Origin: Candidatus Woesearchaeota archaeon
Lineage (GTDB): Archaea; Nanoarchaeota; Nanoarchaeia; Woesearchaeales; CALCXY01
Reading direction: 5' to 3'
Length of the DNA stretch: 9,806 bases
NCBI GenBank assembly: GCA_030751555.1
Contig: JASMFX010000020.1
Location: 1 to 9,806 of the forward strand
The notes below the pieces were generated by a model. The model made no database searches, had not been told where the DNA came from, and worked only from the letters and a program-made list of their open reading frames with translations. Shown one piece after another: positions 1 through 6,161 of this stretch. Each line of letters begins with the position of its first letter. Position 1 is the first letter of the stretch. The position numbers were made by a program, and so were the translations under genes.

Positions 1-8
1 GTTTAGGA

Positions 9-51
9 ATGTAAGGCAGAGCCTTACATGCCATCCATCTGTGATGGGTGG
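9..51. other. Two adjacent short-loop hairpins upstream of the prenyl synthase gene
   Basis: Two inverted repeats sit one base apart. The first pairs ATGTAAGGC (9-17) with GCCTTACAT (21-29) around an AGA loop and is a perfect 9-bp stem. The second pairs CCATCCATC (31-39) with GATGGGTGG (43-51) around a TGT loop, 9 bp with one G-T wobble. They could form the end of an upstream transcript cut by the window edge, a small structured RNA, or a leader of the prenyl synthase mRNA. No TATA box lies at the usual 26-nt distance from the ATG at 83, so transcription from further upstream is possible. The pairing is seen directly; any function is inference. Confidence 0.5.
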
Positions 52-82
52 TTCTTGACACCTCATTTTATTCTCATCATAA

Positions 83-1141
83 ATGCAAGCTAAAACCCTT
101 TTATCCGAATACAAAGCAAAGATAGAACCTTTGCTAGAACAATTTTTCAATGATAAAATAAAAAAAGCCAAAGCAATTGATCCCTCTAGTGTTGAGATGA
201 TAGAACTTTTAAAGGAATTCACCTTAAGGGGTGGAAAGCGCATTAGAGCTGCATTAATCTATTATGGCTACAGATCCTTCAAAGATGATAATGAAGAAGA
301 AATCCTCAAAGCATCAATGTCTATCGAATTAGCACACGCATTCCTTTTAATCCATGACGACATCATAGACCAAGACGCTTTAAGAAGATCAGGCCCTACC
401 ATCCACACCTCCTATCAAAACATTTTCAAATCCACCAAAGATCCAAAACACTACGGAATATCCTTTGCAATCTTAGCAGGAGACATTCTATACGCATTTG
501 CAAACGAAATACTCACTTCATTAAATCTACCAGAAAAAAACAAAATCAAAGCTATCCAAATCTTCAACCACATCATCCACCAAGTCCTCTACGGTGAATC
601 TCTTGATATTCTTAGTTCAATTAAAACAAATTTCACATCAAAAGACCTCGAGCAAGTCCACTACCTAAAAACAGCAACCTACACCATTGAAGGACCGCTC
701 CACATAGGAGCTACATTGGCAGGAGCATCCCAACACCACCTCAAAGATCTATCAAAATACGCAATCCCTCTCGGCAAAGCATTCCAGCTCCAAGACGATA
801 TCCTTGGACTCTTCGGCGAAGAAAAGGTCCTCGGTAAACCAATAGGCTCTGACCTAAGAGAAGGCAAAAAAACCCTCCTCATCATAAACGCCCTAGAAAC
901 CGCCTCACCAAGTGATCAAAAAACAATCCAATCTATTCTAGGCAACCAAGATCTAACTGAAGACCAAATAGATAAAGTCCGAGAGATCGTAACCAAAACA
1001 GGCTCCTTAAAAATAAGTCAAGACTTAGTAAAACAACTAGGAAAAGAAGCAAAAGCAAGCATCAGCAACACCAAGCTTCACGATAGGGGTTGTGAATTCT
1101 TACTGGGCATTGCTGATTACCTTGCTGAAAGAAAATATTAA
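83..1141 (+). CDS. Short-chain trans-polyprenyl diphosphate synthase, probably geranylgeranyl diphosphate synthase
   Basis: This soluble enzyme condenses isopentenyl diphosphate with allylic diphosphates to make the C15-C20 precursors of archaeal ether lipids. The 352 residues show the family hallmarks: GGKRIRAAL (50-58), the first Asp-rich motif DDIID at 92-96 within HDDIIDQDALRRSG, GxSLD near 171, and the second Asp-rich region QDDILGLFG (237-245) followed by GKPIGSDLREGKKT. The second motif has Gly rather than Asp at its last position, as is common in archaeal members. A bulky Phe87 sits five residues before the first motif. In characterised archaeal GGPP synthases an aromatic residue there limits the chain to C20, so that product is inferred; FPP cannot be excluded. 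Length is typical. The stop codon overlaps by 4 nt the stop of the convergent gene at 1138. No clear TATA box or ribosome-binding site is visible before this start. Confidence 0.93.
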   Translation: MQAKTLLSEYKAKIEPLLEQFFNDKIKKAKAIDPSSVEMIELLKEFTLRGGKRIRAALIYYGYRSFKDDNEEEILKASMSIELAHAFLLIHDDIIDQDALRRSGPTIHTSYQNIFKSTKDPKHYGISFAILAGDILYAFANEILTSLNLPEKNKIKAIQIFNHIIHQVLYGESLDILSSIKTNFTSKDLEQVHYLKTATYTIEGPLHIGATLAGASQHHLKDLSKYAIPLGKAFQLQDDILGLFGEEKVLGKPIGSDLREGKKTLLIINALETASPSDQKTIQSILGNQDLTEDQIDKVREIVTKTGSLKISQDLVKQLGKEAKASISNTKLHDRGCEFLLGIADYLAERKY

Positions 1142-1503
1142 TTAGAGCTAGGCTGGTGGTGCTTACTGCTGTAGCCTTTGCCAAGGTGATATTCTATATC
1201 CTGTGGAGATACCTCTTGCCCTTCCAAGTAGCCCATTAAACCCTCTAGAAAAGCATAATTCCTCTTGCCTTGCGCTGATAGCCTTGCAGAGTGTTCTTCA
1301 TAGCGTATTGGCAAATTGTAATGCGCAGTGTGATTACGAAGCGTAAGCGGCTGGTTTGCAGCCACACGTAAGCCAGACATACCTCCAACCTCCTCCATTG
1401 CGTCAATAACACTATTAAGAAATACATCAGGCTTAAACTTCTTTACATTCTGGAATCTTCTTGAAAGTTTGTCCAGTTTCCTCTGTACTTGGAGATTTTT
1501 CAT
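1138..1503 (-). CDS. Small hypothetical protein
   Basis: A 121-residue protein that I do not recognise. The ATG at 1503 is preferred; an upstream in-frame TTG at 1533 would add ten residues (MKQYICVSSV) but has no supporting signal. The N-terminal third is basic and probably helical (VQRKLDKLSRRFQNVKKFK), followed by a predicted helix SVIDAMEEVGG, a middle part rich in His and Arg (LRNHTAHYNLPIRYEEHSARL), and a hydrophilic His/Ser tail ending KHHQPSSN. No signal peptide or membrane segment is seen. An ATATATT element lies about 20 nt before the ATG, slightly closer than at the other promoters here. It is transcribed towards the prenyl synthase and the stops of both genes fall in one TTAA. It lies 75 nt downstream of the cupin-like pair on the same strand and could be co-transcribed with it. 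Confidence 0.6.
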   Translation of the reverse strand: MKNLQVQRKLDKLSRRFQNVKKFKPDVFLNSVIDAMEEVGGMSGLRVAANQPLTLRNHTAHYNLPIRYEEHSARLSAQGKRNYAFLEGLMGYLEGQEVSPQDIEYHLGKGYSSKHHQPSSN

Positions 1504-1578
1504 AACAGAAGAAACACAAATATATTGTTTCAAGCTGTCTATATAGATTCTATTGAAAATATAGAACTCTTAGAAGGG

Positions 1579-2346
1579 TTATTTTTTATCAAATCCAAAG
1601 GGTAATACTTCATGTCCACCAGAAGTGCCCATAACATCATCAGCCTCAACGAAATTAGAAATATCAGGAGACAACCGAAATCCAACAAATACACTTGCCG
1701 CACCCACAGAAAGTTCATACCTCTGTCCATCTAGAATATCAATAGCATTATGCGGTTGAAACCTATACGCTGAAGTAGAATCATCTGTATCATCATCTCC
1801 TGGAATTACATCTCTCAAATGTCCAGAACCTGCTATCCAATAAATCTTCCCATCCCCACCAATGGGTATAAAAGGTACCTTAATATCCTTCAGTGTTTTA
1901 GTGACAGTAATCTGGAGTATGCTTGATAAACCCAAAGGCATTATCATATTATTCCAATAACTAGCACCCCCAAGAGGCAGCTCAAACTCACTCCCACAAT
2001 AAAGCAATACAGAATCTTCACTCGCTTCATACAATTGCTCAGTACTTTTAGCTTTAACCACATCTGCCCATTGCATTTGGTGTGGTTCTCCTACAGTCCC
2101 ATGTTGATAAGAGGTAACACTAACATTGCCACTAACTAAACAAACCATCGAGGGGGGATACATTGCAGGTAGAACATACCCATCTCCAGCAGGGATATTT
2201 ATACATCTCACTGCATTTAACTCAACAGGATCCTCAGGCCTAAACACAACCCTTCTTTGATAGCCAGGTTTTTCTGTGAAATCCTTAGATTCCTCACTTG
2301 GCTTCAAAAGAGCATAAGGCACCAAACCCCTTTCATCAACACTCAT
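1579..2346 (-). CDS. Cupin-like two-domain protein, paralogue of the upstream gene
   Basis: A 255-residue protein whose pattern of short beta strands and glycine turns suggests two beta-barrel (cupin-like) halves. The first half carries INIPAGDGY, then a VSGNVSV strand; the second half begins near LQITVTKTL and ends around the strand-rich SVGAASVFVGFRL. The same framework (IPxGDG followed by GxxxV) occurs in the neighbour at 2395-3150, so the two are diverged tandem paralogues. The canonical cupin HxH...E metal motif is not visible, so a metal-dependent enzyme role is not supported; a binding or regulatory role is possible. The stretch VIPGDDDTDDSTS is strongly acidic. The start is the ATG at 2346, because the TATA element lies about 26 nt before it; the in-frame TTG at 2355 lies within the same conserved leader and has GGGAG seven bases upstream, so it remains an alternative. 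No membrane segment is seen. Confidence 0.6.
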   Translation of the reverse strand: MSVDERGLVPYALLKPSEESKDFTEKPGYQRRVVFRPEDPVELNAVRCINIPAGDGYVLPAMYPPSMVCLVSGNVSVTSYQHGTVGEPHQMQWADVVKAKSTEQLYEASEDSVLLYCGSEFELPLGGASYWNNMIMPLGLSSILQITVTKTLKDIKVPFIPIGGDGKIYWIAGSGHLRDVIPGDDDTDDSTSAYRFQPHNAIDILDGQRYELSVGAASVFVGFRLSPDISNFVEADDVMGTSGGHEVLPFGFDKK

Positions 2347-2385
2347 AAAGAACAAGAATAAACTCCCTTTTTTAAGTCTTTACTT
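2344..2385 (-). repeat. Duplicated 42-bp promoter and start region, copy A
   Basis: This segment matches 3148-3189 at 41 of 42 positions; the only difference is one base inside the TATA region. It spans the ATG, the TTGTTCTTT just before it, GGGAG, the TATA element and AAGTAAAG. The coding sequences that follow are strongly diverged, so the promoter is much more alike than the genes it drives. Confidence 0.9.
2368..2375 (-). promoter_or_regulatory. TATA box of the downstream cupin-like gene (copy A of a duplicated promoter)
   Basis: Read on the minus strand the element is TTAAAAAA, centred about 26 nt before the ATG at 2346, the distance for a transcript that starts at or next to the start codon. 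It is part of the 42-bp cassette repeated before the upstream paralogue and begins directly after that gene's stop codon. Confidence 0.6.
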
Positions 2386-2394
2386 CTCAATAAA

Positions 2395-3150
2395 TCAAAG
2401 ATTCTCACCATGAAATGCATCAGGAGTATACTTGCCAAGAACCAATACTGTGTCTTTATTAAACCAAGCCCTATATTCTTGTCCAGGCCTTAGATGATAC
2501 ATCTCTCCTGTCTCCAATTTCTCAGTATCACCATCCACAGGTTTCACAGAACAATTATCCCCTCCTCTTGCCAAAAAAAGAAAATCATAGTTACTAGAGC
2601 TAATATTAAAAGGATCCATACTATGAATATGATAGACAGTTACCTGCTGAACTGTTTTTCGAGGATTACTAATCATTACTGCACTCTCCACATCCTCCCT
2701 ATCATCAACCCGAAAACATGGATTTGGAGCCTTTGAGCAAATCAACACCACACTATCCTCCAGAGCAGTAGCACCCTGAGTTACACGATCTGGGAAAAAC
2801 ATACTATGCCTAGCTCCAACCGGTATAGGGCCATACTCTCCAGGTCCTAGCACCAGAGTATCCGAGCCATCATCTGCAAAATTTCCAGTTCTTACCTCCT
2901 CCTCCTGAGAGTGAAATCCAACATCTAGACTGCCATATACAGGAGTAATTACCCCTTCAGATCCATTGCGCATCATGGTAAACCCATCTCCCTCTGGAAT
3001 GCGAGCAAACCTAATCTGGCTAGGAATCATGCGCCATTCAGGTGCAAGAATGGTAAACTTAGTATAGGATTTTGCATCAGAATAATCTCCAGCCTGAGTT
3101 CTATCACTAACCTTTATGAGATCACTTAGTGCAGGAATATACATTGCCAT
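2395..3150 (-). CDS. Cupin-like two-domain protein, paralogue of the downstream gene
   Basis: A 251-residue protein with two predicted beta-barrel halves. The first half holds FARIPEGDGF, VYGSLDVGF, LGPGEYGPIPVGARHS and a closing DSVVLICS strand, which is the order expected for a cupin fold (Gly-rich turn, strand, PG turn, ipxGxxH). The second half starts near QQVTVYHIH and contains LFLARGGDN, LRPGQEYRAWF and TVLVLGKY. The first-motif HxH and Glu metal ligands are absent, leaving a single His in the second motif, so if this is a cupin it is probably not a classical metal dioxygenase or isomerase. The framework is shared with the gene at 1579-2346. The ATG at 3150 is chosen by its TATA spacing; a TTG at 3159 and an internal ATG at 3144 are alternatives. 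The two paralogues are separated by 48 nt, each with its own promoter copy. Substrate unknown. Confidence 0.6.
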   Translation of the reverse strand: MAMYIPALSDLIKVSDRTQAGDYSDAKSYTKFTILAPEWRMIPSQIRFARIPEGDGFTMMRNGSEGVITPVYGSLDVGFHSQEEEVRTGNFADDGSDTLVLGPGEYGPIPVGARHSMFFPDRVTQGATALEDSVVLICSKAPNPCFRVDDREDVESAVMISNPRKTVQQVTVYHIHSMDPFNISSSNYDFLFLARGGDNCSVKPVDGDTEKLETGEMYHLRPGQEYRAWFNKDTVLVLGKYTPDAFHGENL

Positions 3151-3189
3151 AAAGAACAAGAATAAACTCCCTTTTTTAAATCTTTACTT
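3148..3189 (-). repeat. Duplicated 42-bp promoter and start region, copy B
   Basis: The partner of 2344-2385 (41 of 42 identical). Its upstream edge carries the last Lys codon and TAA stop of the uppS relic, so the promoter lies immediately downstream of an old uppS 3' end. The same AAGTAA is present in copy A, where it no longer belongs to a uppS frame; this suggests copy A was derived from copy B. Confidence 0.9.
3173..3180 (-). promoter_or_regulatory. TATA box of the upstream cupin-like gene (copy B)
   Basis: The minus strand reads TTTAAAAA, centred about 26.5 nt before the ATG at 3150. This is a better match to the archaeal TATA consensus than copy A, where the first T is replaced by C. 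It sits just after the stop codon of the uppS relic. Confidence 0.65.
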
Positions 3190-3279
3190 ACCAAACCTTC
3201 TCTCCCGTCTCCCATACTCAGCAATACACTCAAGAAAATCCTCTTCATTAATATCATCAACCTGTAAATCATCACTAAA
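3184..3279 (-). pseudogene. uppS relic: internally deleted 3' fragment of a cis-prenyltransferase gene
   Basis: On the minus strand the frame reads SDDLQVDDINEE, then DFLECIAEYGRRERRFGK and a TAA stop. The first part corresponds to residues about 158-168 of the intact UppS at 4521-5231 (GELKVSDINEE) and the second to its last 18-19 residues, with roughly 50 residues missing between. The third-base choices near the end differ from the intact gene (AGA AGG versus AGG AGA, GGT AAG TAA versus GGA AAA TGA), so the source was a diverged copy and not a fresh duplicate. The junction falls at AAGAGGxTTTT, a short sequence present at both ends of the missing segment in the intact gene, consistent with a microhomology deletion. 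No start codon or catalytic region remains. Confidence 0.85.
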
Positions 3280-3311
3280 AGCAAAAGTCTATTTCTTTGA
3301 CAGAACTATCT

Positions 3312-3339
3312 AAAAAAAGATTATGAATAGTAAAAATAA
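3312..3339 (-). terminator. Probable T-rich terminator of the coiled-coil gene
   Basis: Directly after the TAA at 3340-3342 the minus strand runs ATTATTTTTACT and then, at 3318-3312, a run of seven T. Archaeal RNA polymerase commonly terminates at such oligo-T tracts without needing a strong hairpin. No matching hairpin is obvious. Confidence 0.45.
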
Positions 3340-4434
3340 TTAAGTATCTTTTGATTCCCTAAGAAGGTAACCTACTTTTTTTACAAGATTTTTGGCGCTA
3401 TCTTTAAATGTTTCATAAAGTTCTTTTTCAGTCTCTAGATTTTTTTGTATGTTCTCTCCATCTCTATGAACTAGATTCATTAATTCTTGTACCCTGTGCA
3501 TGCCAACATTTTGAGATTTAATAGCTGTTTTATCGACGTGTTTGAGAAGTACTGTGGCAGCTTGATCCACCTCCTCAACCTCTTCCAGTGCGTTTTCTTC
3601 TAATTTCCCCATTCTTTCCAGATGTATCTCTTCTTCAACAAGTCTCTTTTCACTTTTTGCATCTCTATATTTGCTGACAATAATTCTCATACTATGAAGT
3701 TCTTCCATCAATTCTTCATTATCATCAAGCTCAGAAAGTTTATTGAATAGCCAATTCATGTAATTTTGCTTTCTCTGGTCTTGGTTGTACTTTGCACTGT
3801 TATAATTAGCTCGAGTAAATGTTTTAATACGTTGTTTCTGTAGGTCAGGTATTACTGGAAGATTTTCAAAAAGAGTTATATATCTATCAGATTCCCTTGC
3901 TTTGACATGATCCCAATGAGTAACAATTCCTATTGCCTGCTCTAGGAGGTTTATTTTAGCAGCAAAGAGATCATCCAATTTCCTGATTAACGCATTTTTT
4001 TCTTTGAGAGTAGAATAAATAGTACGTAGCTCATGTAATTCTTCATCATATTTTGTGTTTAAAAGAGCTCTAGCATTTTCAAACTCACGAGCATATGCCT
4101 CATTCTTAGTTGGTTCAGCTTGTTCTAAGATTTCCCCATGATATTGAGAAAATCGTGACAACTTTGATGTAAGTCCATGGAGCTGGCCAGGATGAAGACT
4201 ACTTAGCTCACTTTCAAAAACCCTCATAAGCTGCGTGAGATAAAAATCAGCATCTCCTCCAGGAATCTTGATTTCTTCAGCTCTTCTGCATAGACCTTCA
4301 AGACTATCGAGAAAAGCATACACTGTCTCTAGCGCAAATGGCCCTCCTTGACCATACATTGCTGTAAATGCTTCCTTATCCTGATTATATCCTTCTAAAA
4401 GTTTATCAATTTTTTCTCTGCGAAAAAAACTCAT
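3340..4434 (-). CDS. Coiled-coil protein of unknown function
   Basis: A 364-residue, highly charged, mostly helical protein that I do not recognise. The N-terminal 100 residues contain mixed helices with aromatic residues (GGPFALETVYAFLDSLEGL at 30-48). Residues about 110-170 and 230-350 are heptad-like Glu/Lys/Leu-rich segments (for example ELHELRTIYSTLKEKNALI and the acidic RLVEEEIHLERMGKLEENAL), so a long coiled coil or helical bundle is likely. Between them lies a Pro-containing segment, LPVIPDLQ (192-199). There is no signal peptide, membrane helix or Walker motif, so it is not a complete SMC-type ATPase. It has its own TATA box 25.5 nt before the ATG and a T-rich tract after its stop, so it appears to be a single-gene unit. 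A structural or scaffold role is only a guess. Confidence 0.75.
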   Translation of the reverse strand: MSFFRREKIDKLLEGYNQDKEAFTAMYGQGGPFALETVYAFLDSLEGLCRRAEEIKIPGGDADFYLTQLMRVFESELSSLHPGQLHGLTSKLSRFSQYHGEILEQAEPTKNEAYAREFENARALLNTKYDEELHELRTIYSTLKEKNALIRKLDDLFAAKINLLEQAIGIVTHWDHVKARESDRYITLFENLPVIPDLQKQRIKTFTRANYNSAKYNQDQRKQNYMNWLFNKLSELDDNEELMEELHSMRIIVSKYRDAKSEKRLVEEEIHLERMGKLEENALEEVEEVDQAATVLLKHVDKTAIKSQNVGMHRVQELMNLVHRDGENIQKNLETEKELYETFKDSAKNLVKKVGYLLRESKDT

Positions 4435-4455
4435 AAGATCATAAAATCACTGTAT

Positions 4456-4463
4456 TTTATAAA
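4456..4463 (-). promoter_or_regulatory. TATA box of the coiled-coil gene
   Basis: The minus strand reads TTTATAAA, centred 25.5 nt before the ATG at 4434. The spacing implies transcription starting at or next to the A of the start codon; no ribosome-binding site is seen between them. Confidence 0.7.
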
Positions 4464-4520
4464 TCTTTTGATAGTTTAAACAATCCATGGATAGTCTCGG
4501 ATTGACGGATTTTATTGCAC

Positions 4521-5231
4521 TCATTTTCCAAATCTCCTCTCCCGTCTCCCATACTCAGCAATACACTCAAGAAAATCCTCTTTCTCAAACTCAGGCCAGA
4601 ATTTCTCTAAAAATATCCATTCAGAATAACTACTCTGCCAAATGAGAAAATTCGAAGTACGTTTAGCCCCACCAGTCCTAATAATTAAGTCAGGTTCATC
4701 CTCCATGTACAAATTCTTAGAAAAAACCTCTTCATTAATATCTGAAACCTTTAACTCACCCTTCTTAACAGCCTCAGCTACCTTCTTTGCAGCATCAACA
4801 ACCTCTGCCTTGCCACCATAACCCATTGCAAAATTAACCTGATAATCAGTAAAATTCTTTGTAATCTCCATAATCTTTCCCATCTTCTCCTGTACCCCTT
4901 TGGGAAACATTGAAATCCGTCCAATAAACACAATCTTAATCTTGTCATTCTCAAGCCTATCGCTTTTAATCAATTCATCAAATTCCTTGTCAAAAAGCCT
5001 CATAAGATAGTTAAACTCCTCTTTAGGCCTCCCAAAGTTCTCAACAGAAAAGCAATACAAGGTTAATTCCTCAACACCAACCTCCTTTACCCACTCAAAC
5101 AGTTTTTTAACCTTTTCAGCGCCCCACTCATGTCCCTTCCATGGCTTCATCATTAATCTCTTAGAAAACCTTCTATTACCATCAAGAATAATACCCACGT
5201 GTTTCGGAACCTTGCTTCCTCTACCTATCAT
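4521..5231 (-). CDS. uppS: Cis-prenyltransferase (undecaprenyl/polyprenyl diphosphate synthase)
   Basis: This enzyme adds isopentenyl units in cis to an allylic primer, making the long polyprenyl diphosphate from which archaea form dolichol-type lipid carriers for protein glycosylation. At 236 residues it has normal family length. Motifs in order: HVGIILDGNRR (11-21, catalytic Asp17), GHEWGAEK (33-40), FSVENFGRP (61-69), NFAMGYGGKAE (133-143) and the C-terminal substrate site RTGGAKRTSNFLIWQSSYSE (185-204). The RTGG form replaces the bacterial RTSG. The ATG at 5231 is supported by GGTGA four bases upstream. It starts 20 nt after the stop of the gene at 5252-5779 and has no TATA box of its own, so the two are probably one operon. 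A deleted relic of a second uppS lies at 3184-3279. Product chain length cannot be read from sequence. Confidence 0.95.
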   Translation of the reverse strand: MIGRGSKVPKHVGIILDGNRRFSKRLMMKPWKGHEWGAEKVKKLFEWVKEVGVEELTLYCFSVENFGRPKEEFNYLMRLFDKEFDELIKSDRLENDKIKIVFIGRISMFPKGVQEKMGKIMEITKNFTDYQVNFAMGYGGKAEVVDAAKKVAEAVKKGELKVSDINEEVFSKNLYMEDEPDLIIRTGGAKRTSNFLIWQSSYSEWIFLEKFWPEFEKEDFLECIAEYGRRERRFGK

Positions 5232-5251
5232 GTTGTCACCTATATTAGCAT

Positions 5252-5779
5252 TTATTTAAAAATCTTCCTACTGAAAACCTCAACAAATAATTCCTTTGGA
5301 ATCCCAATCCCTGCGTCAACAAACCCCTTTGCAAGGTCAATCCCCACCTCATCAATCCTCTTCTGTTTTAACTGAATCAAATTCCTAAGAGTATGCCCAT
5401 TAAGAAACCCCTCATTCATCTTAACACTAATATTTTTCCCATCAAGCTGCACCTTACTCCTGCCAGCAACCTTGCACTGCACCTTAACATCCGCAATACC
5501 TCTCCTCTTAAACTCCCAATCAATAAGATCTTTAACTAACTCTTCCTTGCCCTTTGTATAATCACCCTTCTTGCCTAATTTCTTATCCAAATAACTCGTC
5601 ACATCCTCGGTCTCATGATGCTCTAAAAAACCTACATTATCAACAATAGAAAACCCATGAACCCTTCCAAGATATTTACTTACAGACTGCTTTGCCTGTT
5701 TCTTGCCCTTTAGCCAACGAGTCCTGACAAGGTAAGCATACTCCCTTCCCCTAATATTCTTAACACGAATATAAGCCAT
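5252..5779 (-). CDS. Conserved archaeal hypothetical protein, first gene of the uppS operon
   Basis: A 175-residue basic protein. Its first 40 residues (AYIRVKNIRGREYAYLV, then GKKQAKQSVSKYLGRV) resemble the short beta-rich N-terminal motif found at the start of some transposases (IS1634-like), but no transposase catalytic core follows, so it is not called a mobile element. The remaining part is mixed: a charged helix GKEELVKDLIDWEFKRRGI (76-94), strands VKVQCKVAGRSKVQL and KNISVKMN, and a helical C-terminus ending EVFSRKIFK. The many Lys and Arg residues would suit nucleic-acid binding, which is inference. The gene has a strong leaderless-type TATA box and is followed after 20 nt by uppS, the likely second cistron. 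The link to polyprenol synthesis is positional only. Confidence 0.75.
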   Translation of the reverse strand: MAYIRVKNIRGREYAYLVRTRWLKGKKQAKQSVSKYLGRVHGFSIVDNVGFLEHHETEDVTSYLDKKLGKKGDYTKGKEELVKDLIDWEFKRRGIADVKVQCKVAGRSKVQLDGKNISVKMNEGFLNGHTLRNLIQLKQKRIDEVGIDLAKGFVDAGIGIPKELFVEVFSRKIFK

Positions 5780-5801
5780 AGAATGTTAGGCACCAGGATT
5801 C

Positions 5802-5809
5802 TATTTAAA
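5802..5809 (-). promoter_or_regulatory. TATA box of the hypothetical-uppS operon
   Basis: The minus strand reads TTTAAATA, preceded by GG, centred 26.5 nt before the ATG at 5779. It is back to back with the toxin-antitoxin promoter: the two TATA centres are about 37 bp apart. Confidence 0.75.
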
Positions 5810-5838
5810 CCTTACGAAAAAAATTAAAAACCAAAAAG

Positions 5839-5846
5839 TTTAAATA
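5839..5846 (+). promoter_or_regulatory. TATA box of the toxin-antitoxin operon
   Basis: TTTAAATA is centred about 40 nt before the ATG at 5883, further than at the other genes here. A start about 26-27 nt downstream (near 5869) would leave a leader of about 14 nt that carries the GAGGTG ribosome-binding site at 5872-5877. This operon therefore seems to use a leadered transcript. Confidence 0.65.
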
Positions 5847-5850
5847 CTAA

Positions 5851-5881
5851 TTATAACACCTGTTATAACAAGAGGTGTTAT
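5851..5881. promoter_or_regulatory. Palindromic operator of the toxin-antitoxin operon
   Basis: TTATAACA (5851-5858) and TGTTATAA (5861-5868) form a perfect palindrome with a CC spacer. TTATAACA recurs at 5863-5870 and TGTTAT recurs at 5876-5881, so four ATAACA/TGTTAT half-sites in alternating orientation cover the interval from just after the TATA box to the base next to the ATG. The outer pair ATAACACC (5853-5860) and GGTGTTAT (5874-5881) is also an exact inverted repeat. The sites overlap the inferred transcription start and the ribosome-binding site. This is the arrangement of a self-repressing toxin-antitoxin promoter, and the AbrB-like antitoxin is the natural candidate to bind it (inference). 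Confidence 0.7.
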
Positions 5882-5882
5882 C

Positions 5883-6161
5883 ATGTGGAAAAAGGAGCTG
5901 CTTGAAAAGCAAGATAGAAAAGCAGCAGAAATAACCTTTGATCTGCATGTCTTCGACAGAGTTGATTACTGGAATATTGAACTAGACAAAGTTGAAGAAA
6001 CAGTTAGGACTGGTGACTTACTAGGTGCGAAGTGTGAAGAGCCAAATAAACTATGCTTTACAAAATATTTTGGTAAGCAAAATTGTACCTACACTGTCAT
6101 TACAAGATTTCATACAAACTTTATCGAGGTGAAAACAGTATGGCCGAAAAAAGGAAGATAA
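5883..6161 (+). CDS. Putative toxin, DUF4258/RelE-like small protein
   Basis: A 92-residue protein read as the toxin of a type II toxin-antitoxin pair. The visible pattern is a helix with H22 and R26 (HVFDRVDYWNIELDKVEETVRTG), then strands LCFTKYFG, TYTVITRF and FIEVKTVWPKKGR. A helix ending in a G turn followed by an antiparallel sheet closing in a TVxPKKGR-like tail fits DUF4258-type proteins of the RelE/BrnT fold. If so it would act as a ribonuclease in the cytoplasm; catalytic residues cannot be assigned from sequence. GAGGTG lies 5 nt before the ATG. The last 22 nt overlap the next gene, so the two are translationally coupled. Toxin-before-antitoxin order is shared with the HigBA, MqsRA and BrnTA systems. 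The family assignment is from pattern recognition alone. Confidence 0.65.
   Translation: MWKKELLEKQDRKAAEITFDLHVFDRVDYWNIELDKVEETVRTGDLLGAKCEEPNKLCFTKYFGKQNCTYTVITRFHTNFIEVKTVWPKKGR

Noticed and set aside
43..66. Possible tRNA T-arm (GGTG, TTCTTGA loop, CACC)
   Set aside because: The loop does not match the TTCRA consensus and no acceptor, D or anticodon arm can be placed; the bases are better explained by the second hairpin.
679..885. Minus-strand open frame inside the prenyl synthase gene
   Set aside because: It is the antisense shadow of strongly conserved synthase motifs and has no independent support.
1548..1566. TTCTAT-7-ATAGAA inverted repeat between the unknown gene and the cupin-like gene
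   Set aside because: The arms are only 6 bp and AT-rich, easily arising by chance in this composition; no T-tract follows to make a terminator.
2494..2736. Plus-strand open frame opposite the cupin-like gene
   Set aside because: Antisense shadow; the minus-strand gene has a promoter and a paralogue, this has neither.
3340..4434. SMC or Rad50-type ATPase because of the long coiled coil
   Set aside because: No Walker A, Walker B or ABC signature motif is present.
5252..5779. Transposase or insertion sequence because of the transposase-like N-terminus
   Set aside because: No DDE catalytic core, terminal inverted repeats or target duplication are visible, and the gene is co-directional and tightly spaced with uppS.
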